64,000 nt of DNA from Knufia peltigerae (Eukaryota > Ascomycota > Eurotiomycetes > Chaetothyriales > Trichomeriaceae). Of the stretch, positions 11,070 to 21,693 are shown one piece after another. The position numbers and the translations under genes are program-made. The stretch is taken from positions 186,001-250,000 of the forward strand of contig JAPDRN010000007.1 in assembly GCA_030247855.1 (NCBI GenBank), in the 5' to 3' direction. A model generated the notes under the pieces. It worked only from the letters and a program-made list of their open reading frames with translations, had not been told where the DNA came from and did no database searches. Within the stretch, counting starts at the first letter, position 1. Each line of letters opens with the position of its first letter.

Positions 11070-12635
11070 ATGGTAAGTCGCCACTGCATTTGAGCTCGAG
11101 GACAAGTTCTAATGGGAGCAGGCTCAGCACCGAGATATTCATGTTGGTATCGTAGGGGCAGGAATTGGTGGCCTTGCAGCAGCCATTGCGTTGCGACGGG
11201 CTGGAGCCAAGGTTACTGTTCTGGAAGCGGCAAAGGAATTGGGCGAGGTATATCTCCTTCCATGTATCACTCAACTCAGAACTCCGACTAAGCATGCTCG
11301 TAGATCGGTGCCGGAATCCAAATGACACCTAACGTATCGGTGCTCTTGCAGCGATGGGGGGTTGACACCGTGATTGGAAACAACCTGGTGCAGTTTGAGG
11401 AATTGAACATGCGCCGAAAAGATGGAACACTTGTTGGCCATACCAAGATCCCAACTTTGGAACATACCCTCGGTCGTCCATGGTGGCTCGTACACCGTGC
11501 TCACCTTCACGATGGTTTGGCAACGGTTGCGCGTAGCGTCGGAGCCGAGATCGTGATCGACGCTCAAGTTACAAGCATCGAATACCAGAATTCAGACACA
11601 GTGACGGTGGGAACACATAAGCATCAGACGTTCACTTTCAATCTTCTTGTTGGTGCAGATGGTGTCAACAGCATCACAAGACAGATCTTGTTTCCAAATA
11701 CTCACCCGGAGCCCCCGACCACAAATTGCGCATATCGAGCCATCGTGCCTTACGACAGAATTCGAGAAGACCCAGTCGCCAGAGAATTGATTCAAAAGAA
11801 GACGATGGAAGTATGGATGGCTGAGAATGCCTATATCATCACTTATCCAATCAGTGATGCTAAGCTCTTCAACCTTGTGTTGTCACATCATCGCCCGGAA
11901 AAATTGCGTGCCACCCAGAATGACGTCCCAATTGAGGAGCTCTGGAACGAATACAAGGACTTTGACCCTCGGATAAAGCGCATTGTTGATATGATCGACA
12001 AGACAGTGAGGTCCATTTCAAGTTCTGAGAAACAAGCCCTCGTACTGACCTATCCTTAGTCGCGATGGCCCCTTCTGGTCACTGGACCCATGCGCTCATG
12101 GTCTTCTCCTCGAAAAAATGTCGTTCTCATGGGAGATGCAGCACATTCCATGGTGAACCACATGGCCCAAGGTGCGGCTACCTCTATGGAAGACGGAGCT
12201 TTCCTGGCAAGGTGTATCGCCAAAGTTGTCGCGGGCAAGCTCGGAATCGATCGAGCTGTCAAAATTTATGAGGAAGAGCGACAACCAAAGGCTTACCAGA
12301 AGCAACAAGTCTCGTTCTTAAACGGTGCCATCTGGCAGTTGCCGAACGGGCCTGAGCAACAAGCTCGAGATGCTGCCATGGCGCCAGAGCTCGACGGGAA
12401 ATACTATGTCCGCAGCAGTAACCTCTACGGCGATCCACAGACAGTCCTTGAAGTATATGGCTATGATGCCGAGGGTCACGCCGAGACTGCCCTGAGAAAG
12501 TACCTCAACAATGGAAAGGAGGTCGCTCACCCGGACACGGGAGTAACTGAGACGATGCAACGCAAATACATGGATTGGTTTGCGGCGGGAGAAAAGTCCC
12601 GCGGAGAGCCATCTCGGCTTCAGTCAAGGTTGTGA
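11070..12635 (+). CDS. FAD-dependent monooxygenase (salicylate hydroxylase-like)
   Basis: Four exons, 11070-11072, 11122-11247, 11304-12005 and 12060-12635; 468 residues. Exon 1 codes only the ATG, followed at once by GTAAGT; no in-frame ATG exists upstream of exon 2's coding part, where an in-frame TAA lies in the intron. FAD motifs: GIVGAGIGGLAAAIALRRAG (Rossmann GxGxxG), the LVGADGVNSITR (DG) motif at mid-protein, and NVVLMGDAAHSMVNHMAQGA (GD motif, completed across intron 3). This layout is the group A flavoprotein hydroxylase family (salicylate 1-monooxygenase, 6-hydroxynicotinate 3-monooxygenase and relatives). With the hydrolase and regulator next door, a role in breaking down or modifying an aromatic compound is likely but not proven. 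Confidence 0.88.
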
Positions 12636-13606
12636 TCTGGTAGAATATGGTGTTCCGTGAATGGTAGACCGGGGGACATGGAGATTTAGATTTCTCTACA
12701 TCATAAATTCCAACGAGTCTTGATACGTGAAGATGAATTAAAGCTTTCTCGACATTGTGGCTTGCGTCATATGGCAGCAAGAAACTCTTTAATTAATAAG
12801 CTCTCGAGCTTTATCACTTGGCAGCACAAGCAGCGGTCGACGAGCTTCCATTGCCGCAATCAAACGAGAAACAAAGCGTTCGATTGCTTGGCAGAAGACA
12901 ATGTTGTGAAGAACATCCCCACCTTTACAAATCCCTCTGAGCAGTGTCCGTTTCTTACCGCCGTCCAACAACGCCTGCTTGTATCTGTCATACCAGAAAG
13001 CGAAGATCCAAAGCGTGCCCAGAGTATTCCTCCATCAATGAACCAAATGCCGGTGCCGAACTTGTATTGTGCTCAAAGGTCGGCGTGATTGTCCTTTCGT
13101 GGCTTCAGGCATGACCACTCGGCCTTGAGCGGGTTTTCATGGCATGGGGAGTCAGCACTCTTCTTCGTTAGGAGTCGTTGCAAATAGGGAGGTCCAAGCA
13201 TCGACCCCAGAACGCTTTGTGAATCAGCCATTGGTATAAGATTCCAGCGCACTTGAGTCGGGCAAAAGCACTACTACACACTAGTGCACTCCTGAGTAGC
13301 GTCAAGACGATTCGGCATTTAGACTGCAGACTACTGTACGGGCTACCAGCTCTCAGGCTGATGGTGCAAGTTGACCTGGTGAGTCTGGCTAGATTGGCCG
13401 GCATCCCTGTCACCCACCCATGAGGACATACTAGGATCATGCATCCTGCTGTCTTGGGAAGGGTTCGCCAGCCTGCGAATTGAACAGGCATATAAGGCGT
13501 CGCTTTTCCACTTGGGCCCAAAAACCCGTTGCAACCTCAGCGTATCGAAAGGGCAAGAGTCTACTTCAAAATTCTTGCCATTCGGCTTCATTGAGCGAAC
13601 CAAAAC
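12636..13606. other. Intergenic, no gene recognised
   Basis: 971 bp between the monooxygenase and the second HET gene. Open frames on both strands (for example 12720-13088 plus) have no recognisable motif and no splice logic I can follow. Confidence 0.5.
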
Positions 13607-15115
13607 ATGGAGCAAAGCAGTAATATATGGCAGCCTTTGTCCAACCAATGGAGCTTTCGCGTGGTCACAGTATACCATGGCCGTAATCACGAACCAATTG
13701 AAGTTTTCCTGCACGAAAAAGACTTGAGACTCGAACACGAATACGTTGCCTTGTCGTATACGTGGGGTAATGCTTGGTCCCAGGCCGAAATACAGGCGAA
13801 TGGGCAACAGCATCGGATCTCGGAAAATCTGTACGAAGTCTTGAAGATCATCCGTGACGATGACCACGACATAAATGTCTGGATTGATGCCCTCTCGATA
13901 TCTCAGGTTGATCCTGTGGAAAAATCCAATCATATTGGGATGATTGGCAAGATATTCCAACAGGCAAAAGACGTGTTGGCCTGGGTCGGCCACCAGAGCC
14001 CCAACGGCTTAGATCTTTCCAAACTAACGGCTGTCAATGAGAATCATGGCCCCCGAAAGAAGAGCATCTTTCGAAGAGCTACCGAGGCAATAGTCCACCC
14101 CGAGTTACGAAGAACGAAACGCTACCCCACGACTTACACAGATGCATGGATGACGGCTGACTACCGCAGGCGTGCTGAAATTATCTCAAAATTGTTGCAG
14201 CGCCCATACTTCGGACGAACCTGGATCGTCCAGGAGCTTATCTTCTCCAAGCATATTACTTTCCGGTGCGGACCACACACCATAACCTGGGAGGTTTTGA
14301 TGAACCTTATCGATAAAATTGTCGATTATGACCCCGAATGTGTACGCGATATTGAACTTCCGCGTCCCGACCCGGATTACGAAGATCAGATCGAAATGTT
14401 GACTGCAAACCCCAGGTTTGACCGGTTGATGTTTATCCGAGGGTGTCGCCGTTCCCATGCAGCAAATGACTTGGGCCTCGGGCTCATTGACTCCATCAAT
14501 ATATTTGCAAATACATCGCAGAGTCTTCCGCACGATCGTGTCTATGCTTTGCTGGAGCTGGTGCAAAAAAAGGGGTCGCTGCAGCCTCTGCAACCAAACT
14601 ACGAGCTGAAGATGAGCCAGTTGTTTGTCCAGGTGTTTCGAACTCGTTCGTGCGTGCATCCGGGTGAGCTCTTTGCACCAGAACCAGGCCCGCTGCCCAA
14701 GCCATGGGAGTGGAACAGCACAGCTTTCGATCAACTGGTGGGATCGAGGAGCCTGGTAGCGGCGTGCCTTTTGAGCGACCTTCGGATATCTCGAGAGCAA
14801 GCGTTGGATGCCCTAAAGGAGCTGCAGGAATGCGCACGTCAAGACCAGTGTGCCCGAGCAGACGATGACCTGTTTGCTGTTGCCAACGCATTCCACGTGT
14901 TGTACGGCTACCCTGAGGAGGGGAATCATGGACGATTCAGACAAGCGCTGTACGCAGCGCTGTGTGATGCGCTCCCCCCAGATTGGATCCGAAAACAGGC
15001 CCAACGGTGGTTTGACAACGAGCTCATCAAACTTACTCGGTACATGCCTGTCGAATACCTAGACCTTGATGTAAGCGTTCTTCTGAAGGCGTTCGACGAT
15101 GAACGACGTCCATGA
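13607..15115 (+). CDS. HET domain protein
   Basis: Single exon, 502 residues. The N-terminal HET domain is complete: EYVALSYTWGN (about 46-55), INVWIDALSISQVD, IFQQAKDVLAWVG and PYFGRTWIVQELIFSKHITFRCG match the conserved blocks in order. The C-terminal half (about residues 290-502) is the variable region; DRVYALLELVQKK is the usual 'D.VYALLGL' block. Known: such proteins take part in vegetative incompatibility and programmed cell death after fusion of unlike hyphae. Partner and specificity are unknown. It lies just beyond the regulator-hydrolase-monooxygenase group and is the second HET gene in 15 kb. Confidence 0.9.
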   Translation: MEQSSNIWQPLSNQWSFRVVTVYHGRNHEPIEVFLHEKDLRLEHEYVALSYTWGNAWSQAEIQANGQQHRISENLYEVLKIIRDDDHDINVWIDALSISQVDPVEKSNHIGMIGKIFQQAKDVLAWVGHQSPNGLDLSKLTAVNENHGPRKKSIFRRATEAIVHPELRRTKRYPTTYTDAWMTADYRRRAEIISKLLQRPYFGRTWIVQELIFSKHITFRCGPHTITWEVLMNLIDKIVDYDPECVRDIELPRPDPDYEDQIEMLTANPRFDRLMFIRGCRRSHAANDLGLGLIDSINIFANTSQSLPHDRVYALLELVQKKGSLQPLQPNYELKMSQLFVQVFRTRSCVHPGELFAPEPGPLPKPWEWNSTAFDQLVGSRSLVAACLLSDLRISREQALDALKELQECARQDQCARADDDLFAVANAFHVLYGYPEEGNHGRFRQALYAALCDALPPDWIRKQAQRWFDNELIKLTRYMPVEYLDLDVSVLLKAFDDERRP

Positions 15116-15780
15116 GCTATGGATCGAGATCTAGATCTGAAGCGGCGCATTCGCCCGCTCCTCGGGACCGCGGGACATTTTGCCAGAGTTAGCTCTTATC
15201 TTCACGGGGGACCAGTCAGCACAACCTAACCAGACTTTCGAATATAGTCTGACCTGTATTGAGCTGTACTCAATCAGGCTATTACCAGGTAGAATGTGTA
15301 GGAATGTGACCACTCTCTACCTTGACGTGGCTAATACATTTTGCTATTGCATTGTCGCGAGGAGAAAAGGCACTTTCTACAGCGGCGTGATCACGAAAAA
15401 ATCACCAATCTTCTGTAACAAGGTGTCATGTAGGTCATTGACAGGTTCTTAATCGAACATTGGTTGCCTAACAATGAATTTTGTGGTGCTCGGAAGTTCC
15501 AGCATCGTGGCTCTGAGGAGAAAAAAAAAGAACTCAGTCGGGACTAAGCAAGGGCGGCATCACTTGCATTCCCTATCGGGGTGGGAGGCTCGAGCAGTAG
15601 TACTCCGTACCTTGGCAGCAATTTCGAGGCTGCTCTTTCCAGAGACCTTAATCGGAGTAGGTCACTGCTTTTTCCTGCGCCAACATTTCGCAGACTTCAC
15701 TTTTCTTCTCTGCGTACTTTCTTCTTGGCTTGCTTGCTTGCTTCCTTCTTTGACTGGGCAGTCGGCGTTTAGGTGCATTT
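15116..15780. other. Intergenic, upstream of PPR-like gene
   Basis: No gene supported. It holds one TACTCCGTA motif at 15601-15609 and a CTTGCTTG/CTTCCTTC pyrimidine-rich tract near 15725-15750, likely 5' leader of the next gene. A 159-codon frame at 15474-15953 overlaps that gene out of frame and looks spurious. Confidence 0.5.
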
Positions 15781-18006
15781 ATGCAGGCACCGGTTCCTCT
15801 TCCGAGGCTCCTCAATGGTGCTCTACAGCCGTCAGCAAGTCGAATTCCTCATTTGAGCCTTCACATTTTCCGGCGGCAGCTTCGACAACCTGTCCACCAT
15901 CAGCCGAAATGGCATCCTCACCTTTCCCCTGTCCATCGCCGATACCAATCTAGCGCTGTACTTGGAACCTCATTCTTCCCACTGGACAGCATAACAAGCC
16001 AGGAGGACTACAATGATGCGAATGCAGGTACAGCCGGGCATGCGACAGCTAGCGCCTCGGTCCCTGATGTTGGGTCCTCTACACAGTCCTCCGTAAGACA
16101 CGAGGTGTCTATGGAGGAGCTACTGGAAGAAAATAACCCTGAAAGAATATTGCTGGGCCTGGTCACACCCTCAATCGGCGAGGGGTTCGTTCTGAACGCG
16201 GACGATGCGACGTTCACCAAAGCCATATGCGCTCTAGATCCAGACTACTTAATCGTGCCGTTCAGAGATATTCACAGATACATTAAACCTACGCTGGAAG
16301 TCGGACCTCGATTCCGCCGTGTTAGATCTTACGAAGAGCGCATCAGCACTTTTTATCATCTGTTGGACACCCTAGTGACAATGCGAAAAGACCGGGGCCA
16401 CAAACTTTCTCTCGATGTCTATCGGCATTTGCTACGTTGTGCAGCCCTTGGGGGGAATGGTACCATGGCAAGGAACATTCTTCGGAAAGTCATGCCAGAC
16501 AATGATATCACGCCCGATGTTGCCTGCTATAACTATTTCATGGAGGCCCTGAACTGGAATCTGGCCTATGGTCGGCATGAGAGGTTCCATCTCAGAGTTG
16601 TCCCCAACCATACCGATCTCCGGGCTCGACCATCCAGACCCAAAGGCTTCCAAGGCCACTCAGTGGCTTCACCAATGAATCGGAACGATGACCAGTCCCT
16701 ACGTTTAGAAGTGCTGAGGACTTTCAATGAGCTCGTCAGACAAGGCCTAAAGGGCGACGAAGCCACTTTTTGCAATTTGATAATTGCCATGGGTCGTGAG
16801 GGTGACATATCCAGCGTGATGAGTGTGCTAAAGTCGGTTTGGAATATCGATCTGGAAGCTTTGGGGAGATACGACGAAGAAGAAGTCGAAAGTCCAACAT
16901 TTTACGAAGCGGATTCTCCACTACGCCCTACGGAGCGCTTGCTTCATGCAGTGGTCCATACATTCTCTTCCAACAACCAAGTTAATGTGGCGAGCCGATT
17001 AATCGATTATATTTCCCGAAACTATAACATGCTCATACCAGACTCTGTTTGGACCCAATTGCTTGAGTGGACCACTGTCCTGGCTGTGCAATTGGGAGGC
17101 AGAAGAAAGCGAGATGGCCATACTCTTGGCCGGGTCTCACAAGATGGAGTACAAGCACTCTGGGATGCCTACCATGATGAACCGTACAATGTTCCAGTCA
17201 CCATTGTTGACCAAATGATCAAGCTCAAATGCTCTATGCGAGGCAAGCATCTTGACCTTTCTCTGCAAGAGCTTCGCATTTGCAAGAGACTGCTTGAGGA
17301 AGATCGTACAATTGTCTCACAATTATATGACCAGATGCGTGAGCAATTGACCAAAAATCACGAGCAGATTTTTGCAGATGGTGTGCCATCGGCGGAATTC
17401 CTAAAACTAAAACGAGAATTTTTATTCGCCTCGTTGAAGATGGACTGCCACATCCAACTAATAGCAGTTGCTGTTCGAATCATGCTCAAACAGAAACATT
17501 GGAACTTCACCTCGCACATCGCCGACTTCAGGAAGGTCACATGGCCACTCCAATTAGTGCCTGACCTTGTCCGAGAGTGGTCGGATTTTCTACCAAACAT
17601 CATCCCCTACTATACACCAACAGGCCATGTCATGATAAGTGGCCAGCAGCATCGACATGATGCTCTTGTATCGGCCAATTCGACCCAAACCACCCCGGTC
17701 GGTCGGATGCGTGCAGCATTGGACACATACAGCCCTGCTCGCTTGCGGCGTGCGGTTGACCATGCACAACGTTCTCTCAACAGCAGAGCCAAGTCCGATA
17801 CCGATAAAGAGACAACAAGGAAAGCAAGAGTTGCGGACTATGGCGATGAGAAGTATACAGATTGGGTCCTTGAAGAAGAGAGAGAGTCACGTGGTGAACG
17901 CTTAAACAACCCGTCCTGGGGCACCTTGAACAATCCTGGCCCCGACTGGCGTGTTGACGAATGGTCACCATGGCGATCGTCGTCAGGGACAGAGGCAAAG
18001 GTATAG
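15781..18006 (+). CDS. Mitochondrial PPR-like RNA-binding protein
   Basis: Single exon, 741 residues. The first ~55 residues are rich in Arg/His/Pro/Ser and lack acids, fitting a mitochondrial presequence (ending near RRYQSSAV). Helical hairpins resembling degenerate pentatricopeptide repeats follow: the LSLDVYRHLLRCAALGGNG block, then TPDVACYNYFMEALNW, then the EATFCNLIIAMGREGDISS block. The YNYFMEAL and TFCNLIIAMGREGD phrases are typical of fungal PPR proteins that stabilise or translate mitochondrial mRNAs, such as those for ATP synthase. The exact target cannot be read. The C-terminal ~90 residues are charged. A polyadenylation-like AATAAA sits about 130 bp after the stop (near 18135). 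Confidence 0.7.
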   Translation: MQAPVPLPRLLNGALQPSASRIPHLSLHIFRRQLRQPVHHQPKWHPHLSPVHRRYQSSAVLGTSFFPLDSITSQEDYNDANAGTAGHATASASVPDVGSSTQSSVRHEVSMEELLEENNPERILLGLVTPSIGEGFVLNADDATFTKAICALDPDYLIVPFRDIHRYIKPTLEVGPRFRRVRSYEERISTFYHLLDTLVTMRKDRGHKLSLDVYRHLLRCAALGGNGTMARNILRKVMPDNDITPDVACYNYFMEALNWNLAYGRHERFHLRVVPNHTDLRARPSRPKGFQGHSVASPMNRNDDQSLRLEVLRTFNELVRQGLKGDEATFCNLIIAMGREGDISSVMSVLKSVWNIDLEALGRYDEEEVESPTFYEADSPLRPTERLLHAVVHTFSSNNQVNVASRLIDYISRNYNMLIPDSVWTQLLEWTTVLAVQLGGRRKRDGHTLGRVSQDGVQALWDAYHDEPYNVPVTIVDQMIKLKCSMRGKHLDLSLQELRICKRLLEEDRTIVSQLYDQMREQLTKNHEQIFADGVPSAEFLKLKREFLFASLKMDCHIQLIAVAVRIMLKQKHWNFTSHIADFRKVTWPLQLVPDLVREWSDFLPNIIPYYTPTGHVMISGQQHRHDALVSANSTQTTPVGRMRAALDTYSPARLRRAVDHAQRSLNSRAKSDTDKETTRKARVADYGDEKYTDWVLEEERESRGERLNNPSWGTLNNPGPDWRVDEWSPWRSSSGTEAKV

Positions 18007-18443
18007 GAGGCCTCTGATAGTAACTTGAGCGAGGAAGAAGCCTAGTCTGACCTTGAAAAAGAAATCTTGTGTGTATCTCAAGTGTAGCACATTTGTATGA
18101 TATGTATTCCGAGGCCTCTGTACTATAGTTTCAAATAAAAAGAGGCCATCCATTCTGCGACTGCAAATTTCTTTCGACGGTAAGCTGCTGCATAAGTCCG
18201 ATCAATGACCATGCAATTCAGCAAGGACGCGGCTCCTCTGTACTCCTGTGCTTGCCCAAAAAAAAGACAACGGAGAGGCAATCTGGCATTGGTGAATGTC
18301 AATCAATCTCCGTTTTCCTTCAAGGCTAGTCAGCCCTCTTCGCAGCGGTCATCATCCAGTCATCATAAGCAGCATTGCCATTTCGCTCCCACAGACCGAC
18401 CCTTTCCCACCAACCACATTGCACTTTTTTGCTGTGTTGTTCG
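18007..18443. other. Convergent 3' intergenic region
   Basis: 437 bp between the convergent PPR-like and GPI12-like genes; 3' UTR material only, no gene seen. Confidence 0.5.
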
Positions 18444-19538
18444 TCACGTTCCTACAACCTTTTGGGCCTTCAAGTCATTCACCACCATGTAGCGCCCTAA
18501 GCCGATCCATCCCCAGCGAAACCACACCATCTGACTCGCGTGGCCTTCGGTCATGGCGGCACGGGCCCGCCAATAGCGAGGGATATCGTTTATAAAAACC
18601 AACCGATCCGGGTTGCTTTTATTTGCGGCGGCACCCCCTGCTGTCCACGAAGCCCCTCCGCGTCCCGAGGTCGACCGGGAGACTATGCCGGAGATGTTGG
18701 AAAAAATTGCGTTGTAGATGCCGCCCAGCATCGTGGGGATCGCGTCGAGGATGAAGCTGTACTTGCGAGCGATGTTGACGGTCGGTAAAGTGTACAAAGA
18801 GACGGGGCATGCGTAACCGCTGTGGCCGTGCATGATCCGTTGCAAGAAGAGGGTCGCGCCGTGGAAGAGGGCGATGTGGTTCGGGTGGCTTGATATGCCG
18901 CGCTCGTCGAACGTGACGAGGACGTCAATGCTGGCGAGGGGTCCTGCTGGTACGTTTGATGCTGCTGCAGGCCCCGGGGACACGGACGTCGACGTAGACA
19001 CAGAGGTTGACTTTGGGTTGGTTTTGGATGAAGACTTGGACTTTCTTTTATCCTTGTCCTTTTCCTTCTCCTTTGAAGGGGTGGACGACGTAGATGGCGC
19101 CGCCGCTTGTGACTTGCTGTTGTTCAGATGAGGCGCAAAGGCACTTGCGAGAACGCGCACTATGTCCTCGGGTTGCCAGACCTGGTCCATGCCGTCCTTG
19201 AAGCGTTCGTCGTCTAGGACGTAGACATCCTCTCTGCGTCGGAGGCCGAGTTGCACCGCGGCCTTTTCGAGCTCGAGGCGCCTTGTCTCGCCAATCCCAT
19301 CGGCGTTGCCCGTGGACATGCAGAGGATCTTCAGATGGTTTTGTAGTGAGGGGTGCGTGAGAGCTTGGAGCGTCGGGTTGAAGAACATGGATTCATCGTC
19401 AGGGTGGGCTATCAGGAGGATGATCCGCTTATTGCGCATCGACTGTGGGATCGGGGGGACGCTGGCGGCCGTGATGTGCCAAAGGGCGAAGAAGAGGACT
19501 GGAAGCAGGGAGAGGCTGAGAATGGTTGTTCCCTCCAT
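18444..19538 (-). CDS. GPI12: GlcNAc-PI de-N-acetylase (PIG-L/Gpi12)
   Basis: Single exon, 364 residues. An N-terminal hydrophobic anchor (about 5-25) places it at the ER membrane. LLIAHPDDESMFF (HPDD at 45-48) and SSHPNH (His218, His221) are the metal and catalytic motifs of the LmbE/PIG-L family. Known: the second step of GPI-anchor synthesis, removing acetate from GlcNAc-PI on the cytosolic face of the ER. Oddity: residues about 138-200 are a low-complexity Lys/Ser/Thr insert (KEKEKDKDKRKSKSSSK) that splits the domain before the DVLVTFDERGISSHPNH block. The C-terminus (VWFRWGWIGLGRYMVVNDL) matches the family's usual end. Confidence 0.93.
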   Translation of the reverse strand: MEGTTILSLSLLPVLFFALWHITAASVPPIPQSMRNKRIILLIAHPDDESMFFNPTLQALTHPSLQNHLKILCMSTGNADGIGETRRLELEKAAVQLGLRRREDVYVLDDERFKDGMDQVWQPEDIVRVLASAFAPHLNNSKSQAAAPSTSSTPSKEKEKDKDKRKSKSSSKTNPKSTSVSTSTSVSPGPAAASNVPAGPLASIDVLVTFDERGISSHPNHIALFHGATLFLQRIMHGHSGYACPVSLYTLPTVNIARKYSFILDAIPTMLGGIYNAIFSNISGIVSRSTSGRGGASWTAGGAAANKSNPDRLVFINDIPRYWRARAAMTEGHASQMVWFRWGWIGLGRYMVVNDLKAQKVVGT

Positions 19539-20922
19539 GGCGCGCAGTATCTAAGGTGGTTGGACTGGTCGCCTCCCCGGTGCGTGTGTCTTCTCGCGTG
19601 ACTCGACCTCTACTTGACGACTGCGACGCGGATGAACAGCTGAAGTTGAAATATCCCAGTCCCGTCCCACGAGGACCTAGTGTATCTACCTAGCGCTCCC
19701 TTGCCTTCCCTCCGGACGGCCTCGGTCTCCAAATCGGCGCAGAAGTCTAGCCACCTAGTATCTTATTCTGGTCGACCTCGATGCGTAGTGGCAGGCGATC
19801 GCGGGGCGTTTGGTTCCAAGCGAATCGCTCTCTGAACGCAGACAGGATGTTCATGGCGCTGGAACAGCGTAGATGTTCAGAAACCCCATCATCCAGGGAA
19901 AAGAACTGCGACAGGGTGCATGAACCTGTGGAGCAAGCAGAAAAAACAAAAAAGCGGTCTACGTGGCCGGATTAGTTTGCAGTTTGTGGTTGCAGTCGAT
20001 CAAGTCATGCGGTTCTGGTACGAAGTAACAATTTCTGGGTCTCGTTCGTTTCGCTTTTGGCTTCTTCGTCTCCGAATGGCCAGTGTCACTTCGCTTCGAA
20101 TTTCTCCACCCTTCAAAAAGGGGGGACTACTTCAGAGAAGCGAGTATGGACTATGCGAAGGTGGGATTATTGTAAGTTGGAAGACTTGTCGACCCAAGTA
20201 CTCCGTACTCGGTACATGACACTGGCAGTAACAAAGGTTTAGATCACACTATCATCCTAGAATCCTGAAGACAGAGAGACGCATGTATACAGGGTCATCA
20301 ATCTAATGATTGATACGATTTAGTTCAGCATAATCCACGCTACTTTGGCACTCTAAATGAGCGAATTGGACACGACACGAGCACTCACGTCTAGGCATAC
20401 GGCGGGACGAACCTGGCAAGAGCTTCATGGCAAAGCAGAACCGTATGTGTCAAGCTGCATGTTGCACTTGACAGTTCACGACCGCTACTAATCCAGCCGC
20501 AACTGTCGTGGCCCCCAGTGTTTTCGGTGGTCGTTCCAGAACGTCCTTCGGAAATGATAAACAGGGTTCGAGAGTCACAGGGCGATTGTCATCAAATGTG
20601 CACAAAAACAATAAGTGAGCTTGCCACTTTGCGGCATGTTGGGCCATACCTGGATTGAACAGATAAAAGTTCTTTGAATTCAAATTTCTTGTCAGCATAT
20701 TATCACTTTGTAGCTAGTAGTCGAGTGAGACCAACCATAGTCCCCAACTCCGCCCCTAAACGCCATCAACTCCGAACCACTGATAAGCAACTGCACAGCT
20801 GAGAATTTTCGTCGATCGTGTCTGCATAAATAGCCGGTACAGGGATGCCCTGTAATAAACGTAGACCTAAACCCTGTCGTTCTCGACGATGGAAGGGCCA
20901 GGTTGCAACTCTCCAACGTGGT
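19539..20922. other. Intergenic, no gene recognised
   Basis: 1.4 kb between the GPI12 start and the DIM1 stop. Short open frames only. It has one TACTCCGTA motif at 20199-20207, next to a TACTCGGTAC variant. Confidence 0.5.
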
Positions 20923-21354
20923 CTAGTACCTGTATCTTGTTGAATAGTCTTTTGGTGAAACAACCAAACCTCTGCCCTTCTTTGCACCCTTGTAGATTGT
21001 TTCCAAGATGTCGATCAGCTCTTGCTTATCTTCGAGAACCCAATTGAGTTTGTTGTTGTTACCAGTGCCAAAGTCGCACATCATGTGCTTGTTGCGAAAG
21101 AAGAACATGAGCGTTACTGGGTCGTATAGTTCGTACATTTGATTGAAATCTGGGACCTGGTCGATGTCACAGACATAAATGACTGCAAAGTTTTTCACAC
21201 GCTCCGCTATCTTGAATAGAGTCTCGTCCTGCCGCATGCAGTCCGGGTCCCAATCGCGGCCGAATCGTATAACGACCAATCTTTCGTCTTCGGAGAGGAT
21301 AGCCTGGTCGACATGCCAGGCTGAGGGGAGATGAGGGATGACGACGGAACCCAT
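20923..21354 (-). CDS. DIB1: U5 snRNP thioredoxin-like protein Dim1/Dib1
   Basis: Single exon, 143 residues, full length for this highly conserved family (142-143). It reads MGSVVIPHLPSAWHVDQAIL, then ERLVVIRFGRDWDPDCMRQD, then the DPVTLMFFFRNKHMMCDFGT block. Known: 15 kDa subunit of the U4/U6.U5 tri-snRNP, essential for pre-mRNA splicing; it has a thioredoxin fold but no redox CxxC (DPDC here). It is the second splicing factor in the window after LSm3. It is head-to-head with the deoxyhypusine hydroxylase gene (339 bp). Confidence 0.96.
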   Translation of the reverse strand: MGSVVIPHLPSAWHVDQAILSEDERLVVIRFGRDWDPDCMRQDETLFKIAERVKNFAVIYVCDIDQVPDFNQMYELYDPVTLMFFFRNKHMMCDFGTGNNNKLNWVLEDKQELIDILETIYKGAKKGRGLVVSPKDYSTRYRY

Positions 21355-21693
21355 GGTGTGACTTTGGGTGAGATCAAGTTGGGACGTGTCGTGAGAAGCT
21401 CAATGCCTTGATCTCGAGTAGATGGGATGTTGTTGAGATGGCAGGACTCGTTGTCGAAATTATTCGCAGGCTTGGAAGAAGATAGAAATGACCCAACTCG
21501 TACCGGTGCTTGGCAAGGCTGAACCCTGGGTTACTGCAAGGCTGTGTGGTATCGCCGCTAAGGGGCGATCATTGTTGGTATCGAACGACATTTTTACCCC
21601 GCTGAAAATCGGAGGATTTTTTGCCAGCGTCTTCATCGTGCCTGCGTTGGCTCTTCATTCCAGCAAATTTATTGAGCAGACCAGGCGTTCAAG
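21355..21693. promoter_or_regulatory. Divergent promoter, DIB1 / LIA1
   Basis: 339 bp shared upstream region between two essential-type housekeeping genes. No TATA box stands out. Confidence 0.45.

Noticed and set aside
15474..15953. 159-codon frame before the PPR-like gene
   Set aside because: Overlaps the real start region in a different frame and has no domain; probably 5' UTR.
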